Positions 1-12,853 of a stretch of DNA of 64,000 nt are shown piece by piece (within the stretch, counting starts at the first letter, position 1; every line of letters starts with the position of its first letter). The notes under the pieces are model-generated. The model did not search any database. It saw only the letters and a list, made by a program, of their open reading frames with translations, and was not told the origin of the DNA. This DNA comes from Smittia aterrima. Taxonomy: Eukaryota > Arthropoda > Insecta > Diptera > Chironomidae. A program made the translations under genes and the position numbers. Location: the NCBI GenBank assembly GCA_033063855.1, contig CP093829.1, positions 13,299,537 through 13,363,536 on the forward strand, given 5' to 3'.

Positions 1-805
1 ATTCATTTCGCATTACAAGATGAAGCAGCACTTGAAATTTAGTTGATTTGATGAGGCTCGCGCTTTGAAATTCCACAGAGAAAATGTCAATTAATTAGTC
101 GTAAAAACGAAACGCCCTTGACTAATTATGTCGCAACGCAGCCTCAACACAAGCGGTTTAAAAATACCGCGTAAAAATATTATTTCGTGATGAAAATTTC
201 AACGTTAGAAATTACCTTAGGGAAGAGAAGAGGAAATTATATCGTGACGATGAAGGAGGGAAATTCTTCACAGCAATGACTGCGGGTGACTACGTCACTC
301 TTGAGATCATGACGATCATCTCTGAGATGAAAAACTGAGGAGCAATTATTCGATCGAGAGGAAAATCTCTTCAAATATTCGCGAGAAATATTGTTAACAT
401 TCTATTTTTAATTCGAAAACAAGTTTGAAAAAGTTTTCTCTTCGGAAAATTTCTCGAATTTTCAGTTCTTCTCGAGACAGCTTGTGGCATTAACTAGAAA
501 ATTGGTTTTCGGAAAAAAAAAAGTTTCGAAAGAAATTTTCATCTCCCTCCATCGAGCTGCAAAATTATTTTCCCGATAATTCTCCACTTCTCTTTCGTGC
601 ACCGCAGCAATCTATTCATTGCCGCCACAAAAAGGGGAGAAGGAAAAGTTTGTGCAAAGTGCAGTGGGAAAACTTATTTTATTAAAATTTATGGTGGAAA
701 ATTGAGTTGTGAAATTTTCAATCTTTTTCTTCATCGAGTCGAAGAAAATCGAGGAGAAATATCACATCAAGTGTAGAAGCGAAGAAAAAAAAAGCAAACA
801 AAAAG
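1..805 (+). other. Upstream and probable 5' leader of the K+ channel gene
   Basis: I see no credible coding exon here. The 150 bases before position 806 are purine-rich and carry no ATG in frame with the gene, as a leader would. The true transcription start is not visible, and the region further left may include promoter or other leader exons. Confidence 0.4.
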
Positions 806-3800
806 ATGGAAAAAGATTCATCCTCACTTCGGCGTCGCACAACACGAACGACTCGTGAAACTACTCCCGAACCTTCATTGAAAGATAGGATTTCGAAAAG
901 TTCTGACCGCGAAATAAAAATTTCCTCCGGAGATGATTCGAAATATATTGTAAGGGGTATATTAAATGTTGGGCCACCTTCACCTGCTGGGTCTTCATCC
1001 TCATCTTCAGGATCGGGAGGGCTTGGAAGTGGCTCATCTGCTTATCGAGCAAAAATTCTAAGGTACTCAAAGGCATCTTGATATGAGAAAATTTAATCTC
1101 TTCTCAAGAACACTCGAAAACAAAATACATCTGAACTCATTAAATTTCCAATTTAAAGTAAAAAGGAGAAAAGCATGGCACAAGCGATTCACAGAAGTCA
1201 ATCAACATCACGACAATCAGCGTCTTGTCAAACGAACGACAACATCTTCAGCTACTTAAGACGTGCCAAAAGGAGCTTATCAGCACCACGGTAAAAAGTT
1301 TCCAGCTTGTATTGTCACATGCGAGTAATGAGGGTCGCATTGTCAAAATCCTTTTCTTCTTTTGTAGAAAGCGTGATGGTTCTGCTGACAGTGGAAAATC
1401 GCTCACGCCGCAGATGCAGGAGGCGAAGATTTCCTTGTTGGAACGAGAGAATTACACACTTTCAAACAAGACCGACGATGATAATGACGAGAAAAACATT
1501 TTGTTGGAACAAAATTTAAAGCGCTTCGAGGAAGAGAGACGACAGTTTGAAAAAGAGAAACTCAAGTTTCTTGAGGACAAGAAAGAACTTGATAAACTTA
1601 GACTGCAACGTTTCGAACGATATAAACGAGAACTTGAGGCAAAACGTGTTGGTCTAAAGCCGAATTATGATATCGACAATCCTTATGACTACATGGTAGC
1701 GCGAAAAGTTGTCATTGATTACAATATGAACGACAAATTGCTGACACAGGGGCAAGATTCTGGATCTGAATCAGAGCCTGACATTACAGTTGTTGAAAAT
1801 GTGCCACGACCGATAACGGATGTTGAAGGCAAAGTGGAGGAGGCGAAAGTGATAACGACGGACGAGGCAATTAAATCGACTGACTTGGGCGATAAAGTGG
1901 AAGCGCCCACAATCCATCTAAACGGCAAAGATTTGCCCAATGGCTCGGAAAAGTCAGCAGAGCAAAAAGCACCAACAGATGGGTTGAAATTAGACGAAAT
2001 TAAATTAGAAAAGGTCGAGTTTGACGAGAAAAATCCAATGAAACTTTGGCCGTTCATAAAAATTCTGTGGCGCGAAACGCGTCAAGTCTGGACAATACAT
2101 AAACGTCATTACGCAGCTGATTGGCTTTGTATTAAAGTCGAAATTAATAAATGTCTGTCGGAGCTTGTGCTTCTGCTCGTGTTCTGTGGACTTGGGGGCA
2201 TTGTATTTCGTTACACAGAAGGCAACTATGAGCTCACGAACAAAACAGGAGTGAAGCGAGTCAAACGTGATTTTATCGATCATTTATGGCTCTCCAGCCA
2301 CAACTTGAGGTGAACACAGTCATACATATACACGAAAGCTTAGCGTTTAATCCCGCTCATTCATAACGATGTTATTTTTATCGTAATCCCTTTGCACGAC
2401 TATTCGCATCATTGCGAAATTTCATCACGCATGCATAGACACAAAAGCAAGCGTAGAGCGCGAGCAAATTTATTCAGAAATCTCCTTATCAATCATGCTC
2501 GACTCCTTCGTCATTGAATTTTGATGTTATTAATGAACCATACTCAGCCATGTGAGCGTCTATCCAAGTCAGTGATTGCAATTTCATTTCAAGACATGTA
2601 AATTCGAGATAGATGAGATCAACTGAACTCAAGTCAATCTACATCAGTTTATGACATCATTGCATCAATTGAATTTTAATATTCATCGCTCTCAAAAGTA
2701 GTCGTGCTCATGTGCTTTAAGAAACGATTTTTTTTTTGTTAGCGATACTCAAATGAGTTTACCAACTTTATTGCGATGAAAGAGGTCGCTTCCGCTCACG
2801 TACATTAAGATATGAGAAGGTTTAAGCTTGACACGGGCACGTTGCTAGTTATTCATAACTTCTTGTCGATGTTCTGCCTCCGTGCATCTCAAAACGTTTC
2901 CGCGCTTAATCTATGTTCGATTTTCCGTGAAAAAATATGCTTTTTCTACATGTTTTTCTTCGAGAGTAATTTTCCCTCGTCTCGTTTGCTAAACTTTCTT
3001 GCACGACACATAATCGGCAAACACACATTTCCATCTCGCAAAAAACGATTTCCCGACTCGTACCTTATGCTAAGAATTTCCTGTCATTTGTTTTCGCATT
3101 ATTAATGTTCTGACGACTTTTTGTTCGCTTTATCATTGTGTACGACACTCGTTTAAATGCTGACGGCGGCATTAAAAAACTTTCTAGGGAAGATGATTGG
3201 AAATCCATGGCTCGAACAAGATTGAGAAAGTTTGAGGAGGAGCTACAAACGGCAATTGAAAGTGGAATGAAATCTTATAGTGGTCACACAATGTGGAATT
3301 TCGTCAACGGTGTGCTGTACTGTCTCGACATTTGCACAACAATTGGTGAGGGTTTTGAGAGAGCATTTTTTATCGTTGACTTGTCTGATGATAAAAAACA
3401 TTTTTACTGTTATGAAATTTGATTCAATTTTCTAAAAATCGTTTCGTTTCAGGTTATGGTAAGAAAAGCTAAATTTCGCTTACGTCATTTTGCGTGAACG
3501 GAAGATTTTCGTGTTTGCAGGTCATATCAGTCCCGTAACGGTCGCCGGACGAACTTTCACGATCGTGTACGCCATCATCGGCATCCCAATTTTCCTCATC
3601 CTCCTCACCGATTTTGGTAAACTGTTTACGAGGATAATCAAATTCTTATGGGTAAGCTGACGTAGTTCGATACATTTCTCTCTCACTCTAATCGTTTTCA
3701 ATTTTCTGCAGATTTTCGTTCGTCGCCTCTACTACACCGGTTCGTGCCGTAAGGTTCGGAAAACTGCTCCTGCACAGGTGAAATCATTGCAAACTTTTGT

Positions 3801-4533
3801 ATAATTTATGTTTAATCCTCCGTAAAACGTTTCGAAGGACGTAATGCGAGGCATGGGAATGATGTATGACTTTATGAGACGACCATCAATGGCATTCAAT
3901 CCTACGTTAATGGCTCAGATGCAGCAGAATCGAATGAACCCGACATCACCTTCCCTTTCCGTTCCTCCACGAGACTCGCCAATGACTCCACTCCCAGCGA
4001 GTCTCGAGACGTATGAAGTTGACGACGAGTTCAATTTGCCGATTTCTGTCGCAATCGTTATGCTCATCACTTATATGATCATTGGAGCATCGATTTACTG
4101 CTTTTGGGAGGGCTGGACGTTCTTTGAATCATTCTATTTTGTATTCATCTCTATTAGCACGATAGGTGAGTTGTGCGTAAAATTACATTTCAGTGAATTT
4201 CAATACTTGATTTTCGTTGAAGGTTTTGGTGATTTCGTCCCCGAGCACCCCGCGTATATGATGGCGAGCATAATTTACCTCATCTTTGGTCTTGCTCTCA
4301 CATCCATGGCAATCAACGTTGTTCAATTGAAGCTCAGCGAACACTTCAGACAAGCGAGCTCAAAAATCATCGGACAGCAATTGGCCGAAGCTGCTTCACA
4401 AGGAAGCGCACCGCAATCGCCTGAATTGCAATCAGTCACTTCAACGAATTCACTTGACAACAATGGAACTCCCCGTCCTTCAAATGAGACATCGACGGCT
4501 GACAAAAACAACACAAACTCGAAAATGCTGTGA
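806..4533 (+). CDS. Two-pore-domain (K2P, TWIK-type) potassium channel, nine coding exons
   Basis: A background (leak) K+ channel subunit of the plasma membrane; K2P channels work as dimers. Exons: 806-1062, 1159-1290, 1368-2309, 3188-3345, 3453-3458, 3521-3651, 3712-3777, 3838-4165, 4223-4533, joining in frame to 776 aa. The N-terminal ~385 residues are cytosolic: a Ser-rich start, a charged coiled coil (about residues 148-212) and an acidic linker. The first membrane segment (about 391-412, CLSELVLLLVFCGLGG) is followed by the extracellular cap region. Pore 1 has filter TTIGYG (497-499) and pore 2 has STIGFG (674-676), the usual K2P pair; further membrane helices follow each pore. The tail is Ser/Asn-rich. 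Both filters are interrupted by phase-1 introns at the first Gly codon. The 1063-1158 intron is the least certain because its acceptor is weak; translation could instead begin at ATG 1175, in the same frame. The long N-terminus resembles the CG42594-type fly channels, but I do not assign an ortholog. Confidence 0.92.
3453..3458 (+). other. 6-nt microexon completing the K+ selectivity filter
   Basis: The preceding exon ends ...ACA ATT G (3345) before GTGAGG. The next long exon begins GT CAT ATC AGT (3521) after a TTTGCAG acceptor. Only GTTATG, between TTTCAG and GTAAGA, restores Gly-Tyr-Gly at the filter. Flanking introns are 107 and 62 bp. Skipping it keeps the frame but removes the Gly-Tyr pair. 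Confidence 0.85.
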
Positions 4534-4650
4534 AAACAAGAGACAGAATGAAATCGTTTTTATCAGAGAATTTTTGCGATGTGCTTTTTTTATTGTTGAC
4601 AAGCACCGCGCAATATAAAATTTTAACAATCAGAGAGAGAAATGGCTATC

Positions 4651-4656
4651 AATAAA
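4651..4656 (+). terminator. Poly(A) signal of the K+ channel gene
   Basis: AATAAA lies 118 bases after the stop codon, the first canonical signal downstream. Confidence 0.6.
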
Positions 4657-7600
4657 GGACGCAGTGAAGTGCTGCGTCGTGATTGAAGAAGTTTTGTTTG
4701 ATAAACTTTGCTTATTAGCTGCTGCTGAACGATGATTCAAAACTTTCTGGAAAAAAATGGAGGGAGCAATACAAGATTCAAACCTTGACTTGATCAGAAA
4801 TCTCGTTCATTTTAGGAATACTATTATAATGTTCCATAAAAGACAAATCCTTCGGAGGAAAGACCCTTAAACTTAATTGCTATCATGTTCAACAGCTTTT
4901 CACAAACTGTCAAGCTAACAATGAATACGACAGTTCAAAAGGAAAGTTCCGTTGCTTGAAAATCGATTCGATTCAGGCACGAAACATAATTTGAACATTC
5001 ACTCAATCAGTCTAAGTTCAATGGATTCATTGAATTGCTATCGATAAGTTTCAATTCGACATTTGTTTCGCCATCGTCGTTACATTCACAGTATCAATAG
5101 CAGAACACGACACGATGAAGTGAGTAAAAAGCTCTCGGCAAACTTTCACCGACAGCTTAGCACCGAACTCTTCTTTCTTCGTCTTTGTTCGATTAATTGA
5201 GCGCTTCGAACACTTTATCGCTGTATTTTCTCGATGTTCGCTCATCCGATTTTCGATTCAACTACGTGCTCACTCAATTAAGACTTTGCAAACAAGAAGA
5301 AAAAAAACTCATTTGCCTACCTTTATTTGACTCGAGCTTCGTCAAATGCAGTGCCAGAGCAAACATTCTCGTCTCACCTTCGCATCGGAAGAGTTTCCGC
5401 AATTAATTTCACATCATGCATTATCCGAATGAAAAATGTGTTTGCATGTATTAGAAACAAAACCAAAGAGAAAATTGCAGACATTTCCGGCTCGAGAAGT
5501 TTGTAGCAAAGTCAACATGGAAAAAGTTTTGATTAACATTTTATGGAATTGGTTTGAGACATAAAACGACAAAATTTTCGTTTTTGACATGATGCGACTT
5601 CTAGATTTGTACTATCTCTATGATAATTTAAAAGCCAACGATGTTTTATGAAGCGAATGAAGTTCACAAACATTTTATTTCACGCCCTAGCGATGTACGT
5701 TAGCTCTAGCTTTGATTCATGCATTAAACGTCAGCAAACCGTTTCATGAAAGGAAATATTTTCATCGTAAGGGTCAAAGAGCATTTGTATGTCGTTTGAA
5801 AAGATATATTGTTAATTTGTTTGTGCTTTATGAATTATTTTAAAAGCTTCTTCAAGAAATCTTACCTATGGACAGAAACTATCCTGCGGGTAAAAATGTT
5901 TTAATCGGGAAAGTATTTTCAAAAATCCAAAAAGAAAATTTGTTAAACTTCTGCGACTATTCTTGTTTTCAGTTTTACGTTGTCAAAAATTTCTTCCGAA
6001 CTTTCTCGTCCTTCTTCTTCTCCTTATTCATTTTCATATGTTTCAAAAGTTCTCGACATGCTCTCAAGGCATCGGAAACATGAAAGGAATGAGCGGGTGT
6101 ACCAGAGATGAATGTTAAAGTTTCAATTCACACAAGCGACATGACGCGAGCTGAGGAGGAGAAATACGTATCAGAATGTTATAAATTTTCATTCACGCTC
6201 AAATTAAGAAACTAAAAGGAGGAGAACAAAGATGCGGGAACTATAGATTTTCATGAAATAAAGTTTTTCCACTCATCCATCGAAGTAAAAATGTTATGAG
6301 CTTCAGCTGCAAATAAAATTCGATCATTTTACGGCATTGAACATAAAGATTATTATTCTTATTATGCATATTCACACGGAGATACGTTTCACATATGGAG
6401 CTCCTTGTATCAATTTGATATGGAGTAATTGAACTTTATTTACGACTTCTTTTATCTCTAAGGTGATATAAATTTTCATAGCTTCGGGTTCATGTTGGAC
6501 GTATTTGATCTCAACTGATGCCTCAAGCCATTAATTTAATTAGTCAAAGTTAAAGACAATTGTTATGAGATGAAATTTATGAAATCCTAAGATTTCGATG
6601 CATTTTGGAAATTTTTCTTGAAAATGAAAATTATGTCTGAAACTATGGGCTGACATATCTCCTGTTGTAAAAGTCTACTACATCTACATATTTGAAACAG
6701 AAGAGAATTGTGGAAAACTTCTCAAGCCGTCTACAAACTCGAAATGAAATCCATGGTAAAAGCTTTTGAGGTGAAAACTCAAATCAAATGTTACACATGA
6801 CGAAGCTTTATTCCTTTGTTTGAAACGAAATATGAAGGGAAATCGTTTCGCTCTTACATGTTTTTTCTTTTTGATTACAGTTTGAAAGCCTTTTTTTCTC
6901 TCTTTTTCCCTCTTTAGCATTTCTATCGCTGCACAATGATTTGGTTTCTAGTAAAAACCCACATTTTTGTTTGCCAGAGGGTGGCAAGCATATTCAAAAG
7001 CACATATTGTTGCAATGTTCGAGAAATTCCTGCGGGCAAGCTCGACAGTTCAAAAAAAAATTCAATCTTCATCTCATTCAGATTTCTATGAGTTTGTTGA
7101 AAAATTGTTTTATTTTAAAGCATATTTTGACATCGACAAAAACGAAATCGCCTTTTGTCTTAACTTCTATCAGATTACTCAAACAGATTATTATCATTGT
7201 TGCATAAGCAATATTCTCTCCCAATCTGTGATGAACAAGGATTTAAACTTTTGTCCGGATTGTTTCGCAACTCTTCCCACTCTCACTCTATACATAAATC
7301 ATTTTATGATAGAGACATTGCTGTAAGTCGACCGAAAACTGGAAAATTTTAGCACAATGTACTACTCGACTCAGTGATCGAACAAATTAAATCTTTGCAA
7401 ATTATTGTATCCAAGCTAGAAAGCTGTTAAAACTTAAATGTGTCAAACTCACTCAGAGGTGGAGTCGGATAGAGGTCCTTATGAGGTTAAAACCCATTCA
7501 ATTGCCCTGACGAGAAAGCTTTTAGGATCCCATTTTGTAGTCTATTAAAGAATCAACATGCATCGGGGGAAATCCCATGTCACTCAATAACCATTAATTC

Positions 7601-10408
7601 AGTTTTAATTGAATCTCAGCATCATGTAAATCAAGAATAGAAGAAGTGGAGGATGATAACACCTGTGAGGTTTAAGAGAATAGCAATGACGATTCGAAAG
7701 TGTATTTGCAAAGAAAATTTATTCCACGAAATGAGAATTGAAAAGATTTTTCTTTTAAATTGCCTCCGTAAAAATCAATATTGGCAAATAAAGCGATGGG
7801 AATGCCAAGATAGATATAAATCCGCACTGTTTATTCCGTTGCTCGTTTCTGATTTTCCTCGCAGGAAAATATCGATGATCTCATTGTGTCGACGGAATGT
7901 CTTTGCTAATCATCATTATCTTCTCCAGCGATATTTTATATCAAAACGTGATTCGCCATTCCGTTGGAAAACATCTTTCTTTTTTTGGGGGTGGCCAGAT
8001 TGTTGAACTAGCAACCAAATCAAGAGATATGAAAATCTTGGAGTTCATACGACATAATCAGCATGCAGAATCACTTCATCTTGCCCCTTTTTCTCCTGAC
8101 GTACGATTGCGATACGATAAAGCTGTATATTTCCCTTTCCATGATACGTGCGCTGAAATATTGAGTCGTGGCTCAGCTCAAAGCCTGAAGCTCCTTCTCA
8201 CAGAAAAGCGACATTTCCCATACATCCCCCGATGTTAACTTTCTCATAAATTCAGTCGGCATCAGTGTGACGGTAATCTGATGATTTAGAGTCTCTCGTT
8301 CATTTCTCTCGCACTTGAAACACCAGAAATTGAGTAAAAATTACGTGAAACGACGACGACTTCTGCCGAAATCAACAGTTTTTATAGCCTTTCTTCCTCA
8401 GGAACTCAGGAAAGCCAACAAAGCCCAACCTTTAGTCATAAATAATTTTTTTATGTCCTGGAGAACTGGCCGTAACCTTCGAATTATCATAAAAATTATC
8501 ACGCTTTGCTGAACCGGACAAGATGGTTAAGGCCAGTAAAGGAAGCGAAGGGAAAGGGTGAAACGAGCAGATAATTTTAGCAATATATATTATCCAGCTG
8601 TTTGTGTTGTTGCTGCTTCTTCATATTGGCTCAAGCAACATGTCTGTTCATTGTTCTTCTCTAAATTCACAACAAATGTAAGTGACGAGGGATTAAAACA
8701 TGTAAGAGCTGACAAGCTGCCAATAATATACATTTTAATGCTGCTTCTCTTTTTAGCTTTAACTGCTGCCACGCTTAGGAAAACAGAAGAGAAAACTTTT
8801 TATTATCTTAAAAACTCGTTGAGATTAAGCAGAAACTTTTACGGGAAACCATAATCAACTTTTGTTTCTCGGCTCATTTTATATTTCGTTACTTTGCTTC
8901 TTCGCCTTTCGGGGCCAATAGAAGACTAAAGACAGATGCACATTAAACTTTTATTATTTTTCGTCGAAGCGATGTTTGTTTTCTTCTCTTTTTTTATTTT
9001 TGTTTTTATCCACTTCGCAGAAATCGAGTCGTGGCTTAACTGCTTACTTATTCTCTTGGGGATATTTGGTGGCAGGTGCGGTGAGGCGTTTAATGATAAC
9101 GCGATTAATTCATTCGAAAACCACATGCCATCGTCGCGGTTTCGATTAGGAAACCTCGTAAGTTTTGCGGATTGCAAAGTGTTGCGAACCTAAAGATTTT
9201 TCGAGCAAGAAGCGTGTACTGTTATCTGCATTAAGTAAGGCGGGTTAATCATTGAGAAGGCTGCTAAATGTGAAAAAACCTCAAAACAAAATTTATTTTC
9301 TCGTTAAAATGTTATGAAAGCTTTTGCTCTTAGTTTTCAACAAGAATCTTAAAGCTTTTAGTGAAAAAATAACAAGTTGCAAACATTTTGTCGTTTTAAA
9401 AATCATGGTTAATGAGCTTAAGAACAACAAACCTTTCAAACGGTTCTTCTCGAATGTCCTAAACCCTTCAAACGATCACTTGAAGTGCTTTACAATTCTG
9501 CGAGAAACTGGAAAAGGTAGCACGGACAATTAAACTGTTCAAATAAAGGCACAACAGAGATTTTCGTCGAGGACAAACTTTTCAACTTGCAGCAAAAGAG
9601 AAAAAAGGTTGTCGTGAATAATTGCCTCGTCTTGAAGTTTCTCCATTAAGAAGAAAAGATAGAAAACAATTTCCCTTTCGTCTGAACAAGTGAGACACAC
9701 AAATCTCTTCATCATAAGAAGACAGAATGCTTTCAAGAAAATCAATCCTGCCTCGAGGAAATTAAGATATCGTCACGAAGTGCGAGGCGTATGAGTGTGC
9801 TTGTTTGTTTAACTTAAGAATGCAATTAACTACTCTCATCATGTCTCGGATTTCTTTTCCTTCTTCCTGCTCACGACTTGCTTTGGAAGGAAGCGTAGAA
9901 AATTATATTTCTCTCGTTTCGCTTTCATCAGAAATCCTCCACTTTCGTCTAGATTACATTTCGTTCACAAACACCGCATCCTCCACAAATCCAGTTATTT
10001 TTGCGGTATAAGTCCGATTGTTTTAGACACAATAGAGAGGGAGACTCTGTGTGGTAAAAAAAACTTCAACCAGGAAATCTTAACTGTTCGATCATCAAGC
10101 TAATTGTCATTAGTCAAGTTCGTTTCAACTTATCATTTGACAACATTGAGATTCCCGATCGAACACCATGGCACGCTCTCAACGGAAAGCTTCAATCTGA
10201 AATTGAATTGAAAAGGTAAAGGTTTGAATCAGCATGAAAATTGAAAAGATTCGACGGCTGAATCGAGGATTGTGTGGAATATCAAAAGAAATGAACAAAC
10301 ATTGCGGAACATACGGTTTGAGGTGGAGCAGAAGGGTAACATGAATCTATTGAATATAAATAATAATCTGTTTTGAAAATTGTGTCGAAAATAAAGAATT
10401 TCTTGTTC

Positions 10409-10423
10409 CACCTGGAGCAGGTG
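10409..10423. promoter_or_regulatory. Paired CAGGTG E-boxes in inverted orientation
   Basis: CACCTG at 10409-10414 and CAGGTG at 10418-10423 sit 9 bp apart within an imperfect palindrome. The right box reads GCAGGTGG and fits the proneural bHLH consensus GCAGSTGK. It lies about 4 kb upstream of the scabrous-like start codon. scabrous is a known proneural target in Drosophila; the link here is inferred. Confidence 0.35.
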
Positions 10424-12225
10424 GATCCAAATTATGAAGAAAGAAGAATAAAAGAGACGAAAGAAGAATAAATTTCTATTTTCTGCTCGAACGTAAAATA
10501 AAAACCGACCCGAATCTTAAATAGAAGACGATGAATATGTCTCGAGTATCGCCGACATCGTTATTGATTGATCAACGGGGTTTTCGCTTAATTTACGTTC
10601 TTCAAGATACCTTGAAGTACTTTCATCTCCATTGGGAGCAAAGGGAAAAGCAAACTTCCGTAATCCGAAGGAGTTTTTAATTACGAAATCATTTATCATC
10701 TTCGTTTCTTTTTTTTTACCCTAACTTCGTTAGATTCGTTCAATTGACTTACTAAGCTGATATTGGAATTGATGATGAAGAACTCGACGATATAAAATAT
10801 GGAAGATAATGAATTTTACCCTCAAATTTTAATTATCAACTTCTTGGTGCTTTCGGTTTATAATTTAAAAACAGAAGGTTGGATGAGAAGCAGAGCTTAA
10901 TTTGGAAATGAATGTCGAATAAATTTAAAGAAAGAAAAACTAATTACTGTGACTCGAAAGACGACGATAGTCGAACAAAATCGATCATAAAGTGATTGAG
11001 GATCTCGCCCGAGTATTTAGTTGCGAGAGAACACCATCTGTCTGATAGAAAAGACTTGTTGTTGGTCATAGAAACACAAACCTTAGGTAACACGTCTTCG
11101 AACGAGGGTTTTGCACAACATCTTCTCGTTCTCCTCTTTAGATTTCCCTTCCTCCATTCGTTGTCAGACAAACACAAAAGCTAATTTATTGTTATAAATT
11201 TAAAGAAATAAATGGTTGTAAAGACGTCAGGTGGCTTGGATACAGTGCTAACTGATCAGACACGCTGCTCGCCATGCTGCTGTTGCAACAATGAGGTTCG
11301 TAAAGGTGCAAGCGAGACAAAGGCAGAAGTCTCATCATCTTGATAATCTCTGGGACGACTTCGACTCTGTGAGGATATCAAAATGCTTGTTGCAAGATGA
11401 GAGGAAAACTTTCAGCTACAATTATGTCGCCTCAGCGACGAGAGTGAGTAAGTATTAATATTTCATATCATCTGGATACGCTACTTCAGTCGACACGACG
11501 AAGAGTCTTTCTCGTTGTAATTTAAAAATGAATTTATTTCAGGCGTATAATTTGCACTTCTGTAGCACTTAACTTGAGATATATATATTTTTCTGAAGCT
11601 GAAGTTGTAGTTGAATGCGGGAGTCGACCGAGAAAATTTATTTGTTTACCAGCACGTTTAATGTTTGCTAAAGCTTACTTTGCTACTAGTGAATAATTGC
11701 CACTTCACATCGTCCTGGGTCCCTTCCACCTCCGGAGAATTGCAATTTAACTGGTTTACATTTAGTTTACGCCGATGCCATCGTGTACTCGGTTTGAAGA
11801 AACATTTTTCACTCCTGACACTAGTGAATACTTCAACCAGTATTAATTAAATCCACGAGGATAGCAACGTAATTGAGGTGCAGTTTGTGATTTTACAAGA
11901 GTTATGATGGCGCAAAAAAAATTTTTGGTGAAGCATGATTTAAATTTAATTGCGCCAGATGCAAGCGATCAGAAAGAACGAAAAAGTTGCTAACAAATGG
12001 TCGCTCCCGTCCGGAGAGTCTCTCTACCTGCATAATCAACGTATTTATTATTTTTTTTGCGAATTGTTTTGCATTTCATTCCTCGAAGCCTTTCTCGTAC
12101 GTTCTCTCGCTCGACAGCACAAATATTTTCACTTCAAAAGACTTTGTGGATCATAAAAAACGACTCAGAAAAGGTTTTAAGTCGTAGAAAGAGAAGAAAC
12201 TTGAATATGAGACAACGTGTGCGTA

Positions 12226-12233
12226 ACACCTGC
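12226..12233 (-). promoter_or_regulatory. Candidate proneural E-box
   Basis: ACACCTGC on the plus strand is GCAGGTGT on the minus strand, an exact match to GCAGSTGK. It is 2.3 kb upstream of the scabrous-like ATG and about 0.6 kb from a Su(H)-like site. Confidence 0.3.
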
Positions 12234-12845
12234 CGCTCTGCCTCAGTGTGTTTTAATCGGTCAACAGTTTTCGTCTGAAGAAGACGGTCGACGAGATTTC
12301 TTTCGGACTGATGATTACATTCGAGAAATTCCATTACATGAAACGAAAAATTCTTTGAGGCGATTTGTTCTTGGACCCAAAATCAAATGGAGTACGACGT
12401 TGTCAGCAATTTTCTTAATCAACATGCGAAGGGCAACGAGCCAGAATCTCATTCGAATCCAAAGGAATGATTCAATAGAAGGAAGTTTAGTAAATTCTTT
12501 AAAGTGATATGAGTTTATGTTGGATTGAATCGTAAATGTTGTGAGGCTTAAAAAAAGAAAAGTTCATTACTCTGGAGATAAATGTCGACTCCCTTTTACA
12601 AACTCATTTCTCTTCAAGTTTGTTGAAAGGAAAATTCTTCAAAAATTTTTTTGCAGAACTCGCTTTGATTTTTGTTTTCTTCTCTGATGATGTTTCGAGC
12701 ATGGTTGACAAATTAATTTATCTCTGGCTTTCATGGATTTATGAACTTGCCGTTTGAAGATTCTTTTATGTCTTTAGAGAGAAATGGAATTGTTTGGTCA
12801 AATTTACCTTCTTCCCTAATGCACATGCTATGCCGACTGCTTCAC

Positions 12846-12853
12846 TTCTCACG
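12846..12853 (-). promoter_or_regulatory. Candidate Su(H) site
   Basis: TTCTCACG gives CGTGAGAA on the minus strand, matching the YGTGRGAA core of the Suppressor of Hairless site. The ninth base does not fit the full YGTGRGAAM consensus, so this is a moderate match only. Confidence 0.25.

Noticed and set aside
1719..2283. Long minus-strand frames opposite the K+ channel exon 3
   Set aside because: Shadows of the real exon; the plus-strand frame has the coiled coil, the membrane helix and correct splice phases.
6967..7326. 119-codon plus-strand frame
   Set aside because: Phe/Tyr/Lys/Ile-rich, no domain, no splice or promoter context; typical chance frame in AT-rich DNA.
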